Shown: positions 25,742-34,466 of the stretch, piece after piece | How the letters are laid out: each line of letters opens with the position of its first letter | How positions within the stretch are numbered: the stretch's first letter is position 1 | NCBI GenBank assembly: GCA_902603905.1 | Contig: CACKWM010000004.1 | Location: 16,163 to 80,162 of the forward strand | Source: an uncultured Pelagibacteraceae bacterium | GTDB taxonomy: Bacteria > Pseudomonadota > Alphaproteobacteria > Pelagibacterales > Pelagibacteraceae | Direction: 5' to 3' | Length of the DNA: 64,000 nt | Notes under the pieces: generated by a model | The model's input: the letters and a program-made list of their open reading frames with translations, nothing else | Database searches by the model: none | Told to the model about the DNA's origin: nothing | Made by a program: the position numbers and the translations under genes

Positions 25742-26836
25742 TTAATTAAGGTCCAAGGCTCTAGAATCTGATGCTTTCCATGATAGTTTTACTGTCGCAC
25801 CTTCTTTTAGGTTTGCTCCCATATAAGAATTTGGGATTTTAACTATAAATTGATCATTTCCACAAACTTCAACACGAGACCTTATATGATCACCTAAATA
25901 AATTAATTCTTTTACTTTCGCTTCAAAATTATTTTCAAAATTTTCTGACGAGTTAATAGCAACTCTCTCTGGTCTTAATGAAACTAAAGATGAATCGCCA
26001 TTATTATTTACATTTATTTTTAAAGCTTGAATATCATCTCCAGACTCTGTGGTAATAATACAATTCTCTCCATTAATTGATTTTACTTTTCCTTTTAGTT
26101 GATTATTCTCTCCAATAAATTGTGCAACAAAAGAACTATTTGGTTTTTCATATAAAACATCTGGAGAAGAAATTTGTTGAATCTTTCCATCGTTAAAAAC
26201 TGCGATTCGGTTTGACATTGTTAAAGCTTCACTTTGGTCATGAGTTACATAAACAACAGTAATCCCAATTCTTTCATGAATGTGTTTAATTTCATATTGC
26301 ATTTGTTCTCTTAAATTTTTATCAAGTGCTCCAAGTGGCTCATCCATTAAAACTAATCTTGGTTCAAATACCAAAGATCTTGCTAATGCGACACGTTGTT
26401 GTTGTCCACCAGATAATTGTAATGGCATACGATTTCCAAAATCTTGTAACTCAACCATTGCTAGTGCATTTCCAACTTTTTCATCAATTTCAGATTTTTG
26501 CATTTTTCTAACTTCAAGTGGGAATGCTAAATTTTCTTTTACAGTCATATGAGGAAATAAAGCGTAATTTTGAAAAACCATACCTATGCCTCTTTTGTTT
26601 GGCGGAATACTACTTATTGGATTTCCATCCAAATAAATCTCTCCGCTTGTTGGAGTTTCAAATCCAGCTAACATCATTAAAACAGTTGTCTTACCTGATC
26701 CAGACGGTCCTAACATAGTTAGAAACTCACCTTTTGGAACGTCAAGATTTAAATCTTTAACGACCAGTATCTCGCCATCGTAGCTTTTATCTACCTTTTC
26801 GAATTTTACGAAACTATCTTTTTGAGACATGCACAT
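25742..26836 (-). CDS. Spermidine/putrescine-type ABC transporter ATPase (PotA-like)
   Basis: The 364-residue ATPase has Walker A GPSGSGKTT (residues 43-51), signature LSGGQQQRVALARSL, Walker B LVLMDEPLGALD and the switch His in VTHDQSEALTMSNRIAV. The last 130 residues form the OB-type regulatory domain found in PotA/MalK. A second start two codons later (MSQKDS) is equally possible. It heads the transporter operon; the 111-base gap to the binding protein has room for a further promoter. Confidence 0.92.
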   Translation of the reverse strand: MCMSQKDSFVKFEKVDKSYDGEILVVKDLNLDVPKGEFLTMLGPSGSGKTTVLMMLAGFETPTSGEIYLDGNPISSIPPNKRGIGMVFQNYALFPHMTVKENLAFPLEVRKMQKSEIDEKVGNALAMVELQDFGNRMPLQLSGGQQQRVALARSLVFEPRLVLMDEPLGALDKNLREQMQYEIKHIHERIGITVVYVTHDQSEALTMSNRIAVFNDGKIQQISSPDVLYEKPNSSFVAQFIGENNQLKGKVKSINGENCIITTESGDDIQALKINVNNNGDSSLVSLRPERVAINSSENFENNFEAKVKELIYLGDHIRSRVEVCGNDQFIVKIPNSYMGANLKEGATVKLSWKASDSRALDLN

Positions 26837-26909
26837 TTAAAACATTAGATAAAGATTAATTCAAGGATTAATTAACGATCACTTCTTATAGTTGTTTTTA
26901 CTATATATT

Positions 26910-27470
26910 TCATATTGACTGTTCTTTAATTAATTTTTTTATATGCGGAATCATAACCTTTGGTGATTCCATTGATGGATGTAATTTTTCTACTTCTCTA
27001 TAACTTTTAATAGCTTTTTTATAATTTTTTAATTTAATTTGAACCAAACCTTGTCCAGACAATGCTCCAAAGTGTCTTTTTTCAAGCTTAAGTACTTCGT
27101 TTATATCGTTTTGAGACTGTTCATAGTTACCCATCATATAAAGAACTGTAGCACGTTTATTCCAAGCTTCAGCCCATTTAGGATCCTCTAAAATTATCTG
27201 TGAAAAAAGCCCATAGGCTTTTTTTAATTCTCTCTGATTAATTAAAAACGAACCTTGAGCTAACAACTCTGTTAGTCTATAGCCTCGCCTATCTTCAGAT
27301 GGATGCGTTATCCAAATTTTCCATATTTTATTTTCTATTTCTATAGCCTTTGTGTTTTCGCTATTTTTAAGGAGTTTAAATAGATAGTTTAATTCATTAT
27401 CTCTTTTTTCGGCACTAACATTGCTAAAGATTAGGAAGCTTAGAATAATGAATTGTGCTAACTTTTTCAT
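26910..27470 (-). CDS. Exported TPR-repeat protein
   Basis: A signal peptide (KKLAQFIILSFLIFSNVSA) is followed by TPR repeats: AEAWNKRATVLYMMGNYEQSQNDINEVL and GALSGQGLVQIKLKNYKKAIKSYREV. The protein is probably periplasmic, 186 residues, and follows the 208-residue hypothetical gene by eight bases. Similar alphaproteobacterial TPR proteins are uncharacterised. Confidence 0.75.
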   Translation of the reverse strand: MKKLAQFIILSFLIFSNVSAEKRDNELNYLFKLLKNSENTKAIEIENKIWKIWITHPSEDRRGYRLTELLAQGSFLINQRELKKAYGLFSQIILEDPKWAEAWNKRATVLYMMGNYEQSQNDINEVLKLEKRHFGALSGQGLVQIKLKNYKKAIKSYREVEKLHPSMESPKVMIPHIKKLIKEQSI

Positions 27471-27478
27471 AATTTTTA

Positions 27479-28105
27479 TTAAACTTTTTCTAAATAATTT
27501 TTAAGAACTTTGCTTCTAATGTCAATTCTGAAAGTGTCAAATTGATTAATATCTTTTATAGGTGAATCAATTTGATTCGTTGCTTTATCCATATTGTAAC
27601 ATGATAAAATTATTTTTCCTTTATCCTTAAAATCAAATGAAATACTAGTTGCTGTGCTTTTTCCTGATTGGCTTGCCTCTTGAAAAACTTTTCTTGGATT
27701 ATAAGCAACCTTGTATAATTTTTTTTTACTTCGCTTAGTATTTTTAAACAATCCTGATATATCTAATGCTGCAGAATCTAGTTCCTCATTACATTTAACG
27801 TCATCATATTTTTTTTTTACTACTATTCCAACTAACCCTTCAATTATAAAATTGTCATCATCACTTTTATAACTAATTTTAATCCAGTCATAAGTATCTT
27901 TTCCCGATACAAGTGAAGTTGCGTACTCTTTATGACTATAATTAAACCAGTCTAGCTCGCCATTCTCTAGTTCAGATTCATTAAAATAATCCAAAGCACT
28001 ATCTCCAATACTTATGCTTTCAATCTTAAAATCTCTAATATTATCTGTATGAGCGCTTGTACTTAAAAATAAACTCAGAAACACAATCCCTAAAATTTTT
28101 TTCAT
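27479..28105 (-). CDS. Exported hypothetical protein (208 residues)
   Basis: A signal peptide (KKILGIVFLSLFLSTSAHT) precedes a mature part with mixed alpha/beta character, including IRDFKIESISIGDSALDYF and IILSCYNMDKATNQ. No family is recognised. Its start overlaps the stop of the upstream peptidase gene as TAATG and it precedes a TPR gene, so the three are probably co-transcribed. Periplasmic location is inferred from the signal only. Confidence 0.6.
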   Translation of the reverse strand: MKKILGIVFLSLFLSTSAHTDNIRDFKIESISIGDSALDYFNESELENGELDWFNYSHKEYATSLVSGKDTYDWIKISYKSDDDNFIIEGLVGIVVKKKYDDVKCNEELDSAALDISGLFKNTKRSKKKLYKVAYNPRKVFQEASQSGKSTATSISFDFKDKGKIILSCYNMDKATNQIDSPIKDINQFDTFRIDIRSKVLKNYLEKV

Positions 28106-29274
28106 TACCCTTTAATATGTAGCTCATCAGGGAATTTATAAAAATTCTCAGCTCCATTATCTGATACTCTAATTGACTCACTACTTTCAACTCCCCATTC
28201 TCCAAACTGCATTACAGCGATCATATGAAAACAAACGTTTTTTTGTAAAACAGTTTTGTCTCCTTTTTGAATGTTAAGTGTATGTTCGCCCCAATCCGGA
28301 GGATAGCCAATACCTATTGAGTAACCTGTTCTAGATTTTTTTTCTATTCCATATTTATCCAAAACTTTCCAAAATGCTTGAGCTACATCATCCGCAGTAT
28401 TTCCAGGTTTTGTTACATCAATACCAGCTTGTAGTGCTTCTCTTGTTCTTTTCATTGTATCTATTTTTTTTTGATCAGGTTTTCCTAGCAATACTGTTCT
28501 TGCCATTGGACAGTGATATTTTTTATATACTCCAGATATTTCAATTATTGATGCCTCTCCTTCTACAAACTTATCGTCTGTCCAAGATAAATGTGAAGCT
28601 GACGTTCCTTTTCCAGTTGGTATTAATGGTACAATTGACGAATAATCTCCACCATGTTCTTTTGTTCCACTTATCAAAGTTGAATATATTTTTGCAACTG
28701 CATCGCATTGTCTTACTCCAGGATTAATTGATTCAAATGCTGTATTCATTCCTAGTTGAGTGATTTGAGATGCTATTTTCATAAACTTTATTTCTTCATC
28801 TGATTTAACCAATCTCACCCAGTTAACTAATCTCTCACAATCTTTAATTTTAGAATTAGGTAAACCATTTTTTAATTTTTCATGAGAATAAGCAGTGAAA
28901 TAATGACTATCCATCTCAACACCAATACTTAAGTTATCCCACTTTCTCTCTTTTATAATTTCTATCAATCTATCGTAAGGATGTATTGGCCAAACATGGA
29001 TGTATTTTTCATCGTAAACAATAATATTTTCATCTTTTAGATAAGTTTTTATGTAAGCCCCTCCTGCATCTTGTGCTCTTACAAAGCACAAAGGCTCTTC
29101 CAAATTAACATGAACTATTACACACTGAGCATAGTAAAATGACCATGCATCATAACCTGTAAGATAATTCATGTTATTTGTGTCTTGCGAAATTAATAGC
29201 TCAATACCTTTCTCTTGCATTGATTTTTGGACTTTTTTAAGTCTTTCTTTGTATTCTTCTTTTGAAAATAACAT
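28105..29274 (-). CDS. M24-family ectoine-hydrolase-like enzyme (DoeA/EutD type)
   Basis: The 389-residue protein is a creatinase/aminopeptidase-P (pita-bread) fold enzyme. Its pattern is that of ectoine hydrolases: RLVNWVRLVKSDEEIKFM, HGGDYSSIVPLIPTG and GYSIGIGYPPDWGEHTL. These open the ectoine ring to N-acetyl-diaminobutyrate. The upstream neighbour resembles EutA, which often accompanies them. Other ectoine genes (DoeB-type deacetylase, EutB/C/E) are not seen nearby, so the pathway is incomplete in this window. A related creatinase or Xaa-Pro peptidase role remains possible. Confidence 0.75.
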   Translation of the reverse strand: MLFSKEEYKERLKKVQKSMQEKGIELLISQDTNNMNYLTGYDAWSFYYAQCVIVHVNLEEPLCFVRAQDAGGAYIKTYLKDENIIVYDEKYIHVWPIHPYDRLIEIIKERKWDNLSIGVEMDSHYFTAYSHEKLKNGLPNSKIKDCERLVNWVRLVKSDEEIKFMKIASQITQLGMNTAFESINPGVRQCDAVAKIYSTLISGTKEHGGDYSSIVPLIPTGKGTSASHLSWTDDKFVEGEASIIEISGVYKKYHCPMARTVLLGKPDQKKIDTMKRTREALQAGIDVTKPGNTADDVAQAFWKVLDKYGIEKKSRTGYSIGIGYPPDWGEHTLNIQKGDKTVLQKNVCFHMIAVMQFGEWGVESSESIRVSDNGAENFYKFPDELHIKG

Positions 29275-29276
29275 GA

Positions 29277-30023
29277 TTAATTACTCAAAAACAATTTTCC
29301 AAAACCATTAACTGGCTCAGTTTTTTTTATATTTTGTAAAGTGTCCCAAATTAAAACCTGGTTACTAGATAAAACTATTTTGTTTAATTTTTTTTCTAAT
29401 TTATCAACAATATTTAAAGCTGGCAAATTTGTACAAGAAAGAAAAACTGCTTCCGCCTCTCCTAAATCCATTTTTGTAATAACTTCAAACAAATAGTCAG
29501 GATCAACTTTTGCAATATCATTATCATATAAAATATCAAAATATGAATTTGATGTAACAATAAAATTTTCTTTTTTAAAATAGTCCACTACATCATTATT
29601 TAATTTTTCTGAATAAGGTGTAAAAATAGATACTTTTTTAACATTCATTTTTCTAAGCGCGTTAACAGCGGCTGAACTTGGTGTTACAACTCTTGCTTCT
29701 GGTTTTGCTAAATTAATTTTATTTTTAATTGAATCATATCCCGAAGCTATTGTTCCTGAGGTACAACCATATACAACACAATCTAATTTTTCGTCAGGAA
29801 GTATATCTTTAGAAACTTCTGTTACATTTTCACCCATCTTAATTAGATTTTCTTTAGTTAATGGATAATAACTTCGAATACGATTTACAAATAGATCAAT
29901 GTTCATGTTTTCAATAATTTTTTTAAAATCTTTTTCAATCATAAAATCAGTTGATAATGCTATTAAACCTACTTTAGAATTAATTCCTGAGTTGAATTTT
30001 GGAGCTATCTTTATTGAATTCAT
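29277..30023 (-). CDS. EutA / Asp-Glu racemase-superfamily protein
   Basis: The 248-residue protein belongs to the Asp/Glu/hydantoin racemase and maleate-isomerase superfamily. The two catalytic-type cysteines sit in VVYGCTSGTIASG and VFLSCTNLPALNI, and KVSIFTPYSEKLN fits the family. EutA-like proteins are found beside ectoine hydrolase genes in many marine bacteria, as here (two-base gap). The chemical role of EutA is poorly defined. Confidence 0.72.
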   Translation of the reverse strand: MNSIKIAPKFNSGINSKVGLIALSTDFMIEKDFKKIIENMNIDLFVNRIRSYYPLTKENLIKMGENVTEVSKDILPDEKLDCVVYGCTSGTIASGYDSIKNKINLAKPEARVVTPSSAAVNALRKMNVKKVSIFTPYSEKLNNDVVDYFKKENFIVTSNSYFDILYDNDIAKVDPDYLFEVITKMDLGEAEAVFLSCTNLPALNIVDKLEKKLNKIVLSSNQVLIWDTLQNIKKTEPVNGFGKLFLSN

Positions 30024-30108
30024 TTAATATCTTACAATATAGAATAAAAAATGAATATATAATTTAATATTAATTATTCAAATTAGATATTCTTATAGAA
30101 AGGATATA

Positions 30109-31050
30109 ATGAAAATAGGATTTATTGGATTGGGAAATGTAGGTGGAAAGCTCGCTGGAAGTTTATTAAGAAATAAATTTGATTTGACTGTGAGAGACCT
30201 AGAAACAAAACTAACAAACGATTTTAAAAATCATGGAGCTAAGGTTTCAAACAGTGCAAAAGAGCTAGCTGAACAAACAGATTTGATTATTACTTGTCTT
30301 CCTTCTCCTGAAATATGTGCAGAAGTTATGGAATCCCCAGAAGGAGTTATTAATGGACTTTCAAAAAATAAAATATGGTTGGAAATGAGCACAACAGACG
30401 AATCTGAAGTTAAAAGATTGGGTAAATTAGTTATGGACAAAAAAGCTATCCCTTTGGATGGCCCAGTTAGTGGTGGATGTCATAGAGCCGCAACAGGTAA
30501 CATTGCTATTTTTGTTGGAGGAGAAAGAAATAGTTTTGAAAAAATTTTACCAGTTTTAACTACTATGGGTAGAAAAATTTTACACACTGGGGAACTTGGA
30601 ACCGCGTCTATCTTAAAAGTAATTACTAATTATTTAGCTTCTGTTCATTTAGCTGCACTTGGTGAAGCATGGACTGTTGCAAAAAAATCAAAATTAAATC
30701 TTAATAAAACTTACAAAGGAATAGCAGTTTCGTCTGGAAATTCTTTTGTTCATGAAACGGAAAGTCAAGTAATACTAAATGGGTCCTATAATATAAATTT
30801 TACAATGGATTTAGTTAAAAAAGACATGAATCTTTTTAATGAACTTTCTAAAAAACTAAACACACCATTAGAAATATCACCTTTTGTATTAGATATATTT
30901 AAAGATGCTCAAAAAAAATATGGCCCTAGAGCTTGGTCTTCAATGGTGGTAAAAAGACTTGAGGATAAATTTGGTTTGGATTTTAGATCTAATGGTTTTC
31001 CAGATCAATTGATAGATAATGAAAAAGAAGTAAAAGGATATGAAATTTAA
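30109..31050 (+). CDS. 3-hydroxyisobutyrate-dehydrogenase-family oxidoreductase
   Basis: The 313-residue protein starts with the NAD(P) fold IGFIGLGNVGGKLAGSLL and has the family motif DGPVSGGCHRAATGNIAIFVGG. The catalytic Lys is in ILKVITNYLAS. Family members oxidise beta-hydroxy acids such as 3-hydroxyisobutyrate, tartronate semialdehyde or gamma-hydroxybutyrate. It is divergent from eutA and followed 21 bases later by an aldehyde dehydrogenase, so the pair may oxidise an alcohol to an acid by way of an aldehyde; the substrate is unknown. Confidence 0.88.
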   Translation: MKIGFIGLGNVGGKLAGSLLRNKFDLTVRDLETKLTNDFKNHGAKVSNSAKELAEQTDLIITCLPSPEICAEVMESPEGVINGLSKNKIWLEMSTTDESEVKRLGKLVMDKKAIPLDGPVSGGCHRAATGNIAIFVGGERNSFEKILPVLTTMGRKILHTGELGTASILKVITNYLASVHLAALGEAWTVAKKSKLNLNKTYKGIAVSSGNSFVHETESQVILNGSYNINFTMDLVKKDMNLFNELSKKLNTPLEISPFVLDIFKDAQKKYGPRAWSSMVVKRLEDKFGLDFRSNGFPDQLIDNEKEVKGYEI

Positions 31051-31071
31051 TTAATGTGCTAATAATAAATT

Positions 31072-32502
31072 ATGCTTGATAAAAAAAATTTTTATATAAA
31101 TGGAAAATGGGTTAAACCTTTAAAATCAAAAGATTTTGAAGTTATAAACCCATCAAACGAAGAGCCTTTTGCTGTTATTTCACTAGGATCAAAAGATGAT
31201 ACTGATGCGGCCGTTAATGCAGCAAAAAAAGCTTTTTTAAAATGGAAAGAAACTTCTAAGGAAGAAAGAATAAAATTATTAGAAAAACTTCTAAGTATTT
31301 ATAAAAAAAGATTTAATGAAATGGCAGAAGCTATTTCAATGGAAATGGGAGCGCCAATGGACTGGGCAACTGATGTTCAAACTGCTTCTGGGCAAGCTCA
31401 TTTAGAAGATTTTATTTCAAGATTAAAAAATTTTAACTTTGAAAAGCAATTCGATACAAAATCTAACAATCATATATGTTATGAACCTATTGGAGTATGT
31501 GCTCTAATCACTCCATGGAATTGGCCAATCAATCAAATAGCGTTAAAAGTAATTCCTGCTTTTGCAACAGGTTGTACAATGATACTCAAGCCTTCAGAAA
31601 TTGCACCAGTGTCAGCAATGATTTTTGCTGAAATGGTTGATCAAGCTGGTTTTCCTCCTGGTGTATTTAATTTAGTAAATGGTGATGGTGCAGGAGTTGG
31701 AACGCATTTATCTGGTCACAATGGAATCGATATGGTTTCTTTTACTGGCTCGACAAGAGCTGGAAAACTAATTTCTAAAAACGCAGCAGATACAATTAAA
31801 AGAGTTTGTTTAGAGCTAGGTGGTAAAGGAGGAAATATAGTTTTTGCTGATTCTTATCCAAATGCAGTTAGAGATGGAATTAAAAATGTTATGAGTAATT
31901 CTGGGCAATCGTGTGATGCTCCAACAAGAATGCTTGTTGAAAAATCAATTTATGAAAAAGCTATTAAGGAAGCAACAGATGAAGCTAATAAAATTAAGGT
32001 AGATATAGCTTCTAAAAAAGGAAATCATATAGGGCCTGTAGTTTCAAAAGTACAATACGATAAAATAATCAACTTAATAAAAGACGGCATTAATGAAGGA
32101 GCAACGCTTGCGGCCGGAGGTCCTGACTTACCAAATAATTTAAATAAAGGTTATTTCATTAAACCAACAATATTCACAAATGTTACAAATGAGATGCAAA
32201 TAGCAAAAAAAGAAATTTTTGGACCTGTTCTTTCTATAATTCCATTTGAAACAGAGGAAGAGGCAGTCGCTATTACAAATGATACTGAGTATGGTCTTGG
32301 AAACTATTTACAAACTGAAGATAAAGAGAAAGCAAAAAGAGTTGCAAAAAAATTAAGATCTGGATGTGTTTATATCAATGGCAATGGCGCTGATCCCGGA
32401 ACACCTTTTGGTGGATATAGACAATCTGGTAATGGTCGTGAAGGTGGCAATTGGGGATTAGAGGAGTACCTAGAAGTAAAAACAATTACTGGGTGGAAAT
32501 AA
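31072..32502 (+). CDS. NAD(P)-dependent aldehyde dehydrogenase, copy 2
   Basis: The 476-residue enzyme has catalytic Cys281 in NSGQSCDAPTRM and Glu248 in CLELGGKGGN. It is closely similar along its length to the aldehyde dehydrogenase at 16466-17899, differing mostly in the end region (GNGADPGTPFGGYRQSGNGREGG). The two probably arose by duplication and now serve different local pathways. Here it follows a hydroxy-acid dehydrogenase gene and precedes a phosphodiesterase. Confidence 0.93.
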   Translation: MLDKKNFYINGKWVKPLKSKDFEVINPSNEEPFAVISLGSKDDTDAAVNAAKKAFLKWKETSKEERIKLLEKLLSIYKKRFNEMAEAISMEMGAPMDWATDVQTASGQAHLEDFISRLKNFNFEKQFDTKSNNHICYEPIGVCALITPWNWPINQIALKVIPAFATGCTMILKPSEIAPVSAMIFAEMVDQAGFPPGVFNLVNGDGAGVGTHLSGHNGIDMVSFTGSTRAGKLISKNAADTIKRVCLELGGKGGNIVFADSYPNAVRDGIKNVMSNSGQSCDAPTRMLVEKSIYEKAIKEATDEANKIKVDIASKKGNHIGPVVSKVQYDKIINLIKDGINEGATLAAGGPDLPNNLNKGYFIKPTIFTNVTNEMQIAKKEIFGPVLSIIPFETEEEAVAITNDTEYGLGNYLQTEDKEKAKRVAKKLRSGCVYINGNGADPGTPFGGYRQSGNGREGGNWGLEEYLEVKTITGWK

Positions 32503-32511
32503 TAGTATTCA

Positions 32512-33159
32512 GTGACTTCTTTAATAGTCCACAGAGGTATTGTAAACAAACAATATGAAGAGAACCTTCTTAAATCATTTAAACAGTCATTTAAAAAAGG
32601 CTACGGAATTGAAACTGATATCCATTTTACAAAAGACAATGAATTTATTTGCTTTCATGATTTTACCTTAAATAGAATTTTTAAAAAAAAAAGAAGTGTG
32701 AAGAATATAAAGTATTCTAAAATAAAAAAAATAAGTGCTCAAAATAAAAAACCAATCCCACTTTTAAAAGATCTGCTTAAAATTTCAAAAAATAGGTACC
32801 CTTTGTTTATTGAAATAAAACCAGTTTTCTCAAAAAAACTTTTGCAAAAATTATTAAAAGAAACATCTAAATTTTCAAAATGTGTATTTATCTCTTTTAA
32901 ACATAGAAATATTTACAATTTATTAAAAATAAAAAGCAATATAAAAGTAGGACTGTCTTTTTCACCTCCTACAAGCGTTAAAACAATTATTAAAAAATCA
33001 AATAATAAAAAAATTGATTGTTTGATCTTGGACAAATTTTTTTTAAAAAATAAAAGTATTCAAGATTTGAAAATTAAAAAATATTATTACACAATTAAGA
33101 CAAAATCAGAATTTAACAAATATAGTAAAAATAATAATTTGATATTTGAGAATTTATAA
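32512..33159 (+). CDS. Glycerophosphodiester phosphodiesterase-family protein
   Basis: The start is a GTG at 32512. The 215-residue protein has the GDPD catalytic set: His7-Arg8-Gly, Glu34-x-Asp36 and His49-Asp50, with PLFIEIKP in the barrel. It should cleave glycerophosphodiesters to glycerol-3-phosphate and an alcohol in the cytoplasm. It is short for the family (about 240 residues) and very Lys-rich. It ends two bases from a convergent gene. Confidence 0.8.
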   Translation: MTSLIVHRGIVNKQYEENLLKSFKQSFKKGYGIETDIHFTKDNEFICFHDFTLNRIFKKKRSVKNIKYSKIKKISAQNKKPIPLLKDLLKISKNRYPLFIEIKPVFSKKLLQKLLKETSKFSKCVFISFKHRNIYNLLKIKSNIKVGLSFSPPTSVKTIIKKSNNKKIDCLILDKFFLKNKSIQDLKIKKYYYTIKTKSEFNKYSKNNNLIFENL

Positions 33160-33161
33160 AA

Positions 33162-34289
33162 TTATTTTTTTAAATAATTTAATCTTCCAATAATTTCGTC
33201 TCGATCCATATAATAACCTTGAAGATGCCTGTTGCCTGAGTTCGGATCAAATTCAGTTCTTCCATGCAAAAGTCTTCTATTGTTAAATGAAAAAATATCT
33301 CCAGACTCTAATCGAAATTTAATTTGAAATTTATTATCATGTAAAAGTTTTCCAAATCTATGATGAGCTTTATAAACTTTTTCCATAATATCAGGATGAC
33401 AATCTAATGCATCCATAGTAGCAACACTAAATCTTATATCATTATAATCCCCATCTTTGGTCAATGTGATTGCTGGAGCATGAAAGCCCCTATGTAAGTT
33501 TTGTGTGTAATCTTTATCTCTAAATTTAAGTGGCACACTGACTAAAGTATCAAAAATTTCTTTTTCATTCTTTCTTAAATAATCTGCTACTGCAAACGCA
33601 TCAACTGTTGATGAATCTCCTCCTTTTGCAGAATTATCTAAACAATGAAGAAATTGATAACCTGGAGGATTTTCAAACCAAGGTAAATCCATATGATTAT
33701 TTAATGCATGCGCTGTGTAAGCAGAATTATTTGGTTTTGGAATATTTATAACCTCGAAAGGTGTTTTAAAAAAAGTTTCTCTCGTATGACTTATTCTATT
33801 TAAAACTGGAAATGCTGACTCTTTTTCAACTGGTGTATTTTTTACAATTGCAATTCCTTTATAGTGTAAGAGTTCTAACCATTTTATTAAACCTTCATCA
33901 GAATTAATGATTTCATCATGATCTACGTGAATAGATTTTAAATTTTTTTGTAAAGAGTTATCCCATAAGTGATAAGGAGATGTGTATTTTTTTTTGTTAT
34001 TTATAGTGTAGCAATTTTTTCTTAACCATTCTTTGTCATAATAACTTGTATGATTGCCCTCGCTCCATTCTATTTCTAACTTTCCTTCATTGTTAATTTT
34101 GCATTTTTTTGGTTCTATGCTTGTTGAAACTTCAAGGATGTTAAACATTCTATGCCGTGAATCTTTATCGTGAGCTGTTGGACAGTTATCTCTTAACCAC
34201 ATAAAGTTAAAATTACTTTTTTCACCATCACTCCATTCAAGATTTAACGATGAACCATTTTTTGAAACTTTAAAAATCTCTACTGTCAT
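33162..34289 (-). CDS. Gamma-butyrobetaine dioxygenase-like enzyme
   Basis: The 375-residue protein has an N-terminal DUF971-type domain (FMWLRDNCPTAHDKDSRHR) and a TauD/BBOX oxygenase domain. The iron triad appears in NNHMDLPWF and RLLHGRTEFDP, with PPGYQFLHCL as in gamma-butyrobetaine hydroxylase, which makes carnitine. In well-studied homologs three Cys and a His in the N-terminal domain bind zinc; only one of these Cys is obvious here. It is divergent from a ProXWV transporter, which supports a betaine substrate. Confidence 0.8.
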   Translation of the reverse strand: MTVEIFKVSKNGSSLNLEWSDGEKSNFNFMWLRDNCPTAHDKDSRHRMFNILEVSTSIEPKKCKINNEGKLEIEWSEGNHTSYYDKEWLRKNCYTINNKKKYTSPYHLWDNSLQKNLKSIHVDHDEIINSDEGLIKWLELLHYKGIAIVKNTPVEKESAFPVLNRISHTRETFFKTPFEVINIPKPNNSAYTAHALNNHMDLPWFENPPGYQFLHCLDNSAKGGDSSTVDAFAVADYLRKNEKEIFDTLVSVPLKFRDKDYTQNLHRGFHAPAITLTKDGDYNDIRFSVATMDALDCHPDIMEKVYKAHHRFGKLLHDNKFQIKFRLESGDIFSFNNRRLLHGRTEFDPNSGNRHLQGYYMDRDEIIGRLNYLKK

Positions 34290-34319
34290 AAAACAATTGT
34301 TATTTTATTTAGTTTTGTT

Positions 34320-34341
34320 TTCAATTCAATTTATAATTGAA
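34320..34341. promoter_or_regulatory. Inverted repeat in the divergent BBOX-proX promoter region
   Basis: TTCAATT (34320-34326) and AATTGAA (34335-34341) form an inverted repeat about 30 bases from the BBOX start. It is a candidate operator, but such AT-rich repeats arise often by chance here. Confidence 0.3.
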
Positions 34342-34414
34342 TCTACGTATTGTATATTCCTTTTTCCTATATTTTATTGACCCATATCAATCTTATTAAA
34401 GGTTGTCTTTTGTG

Positions 34415-34435
34415 TCGTATCAAGTTTTAATACGA
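34415..34435 (+). promoter_or_regulatory. Inverted repeat in the proX leader
   Basis: TCGTAT (34415-34420) and ATACGA (34430-34435) can pair around a nine-base loop, about 30 bases before the proX ATG. A good ribosome site (GGAGGG, 34455-34460) follows. It could be an operator or leader stem. Confidence 0.3.
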
Positions 34436-34466
34436 TCAGTTTAAACTAAATAATGGAGGGAATTTA

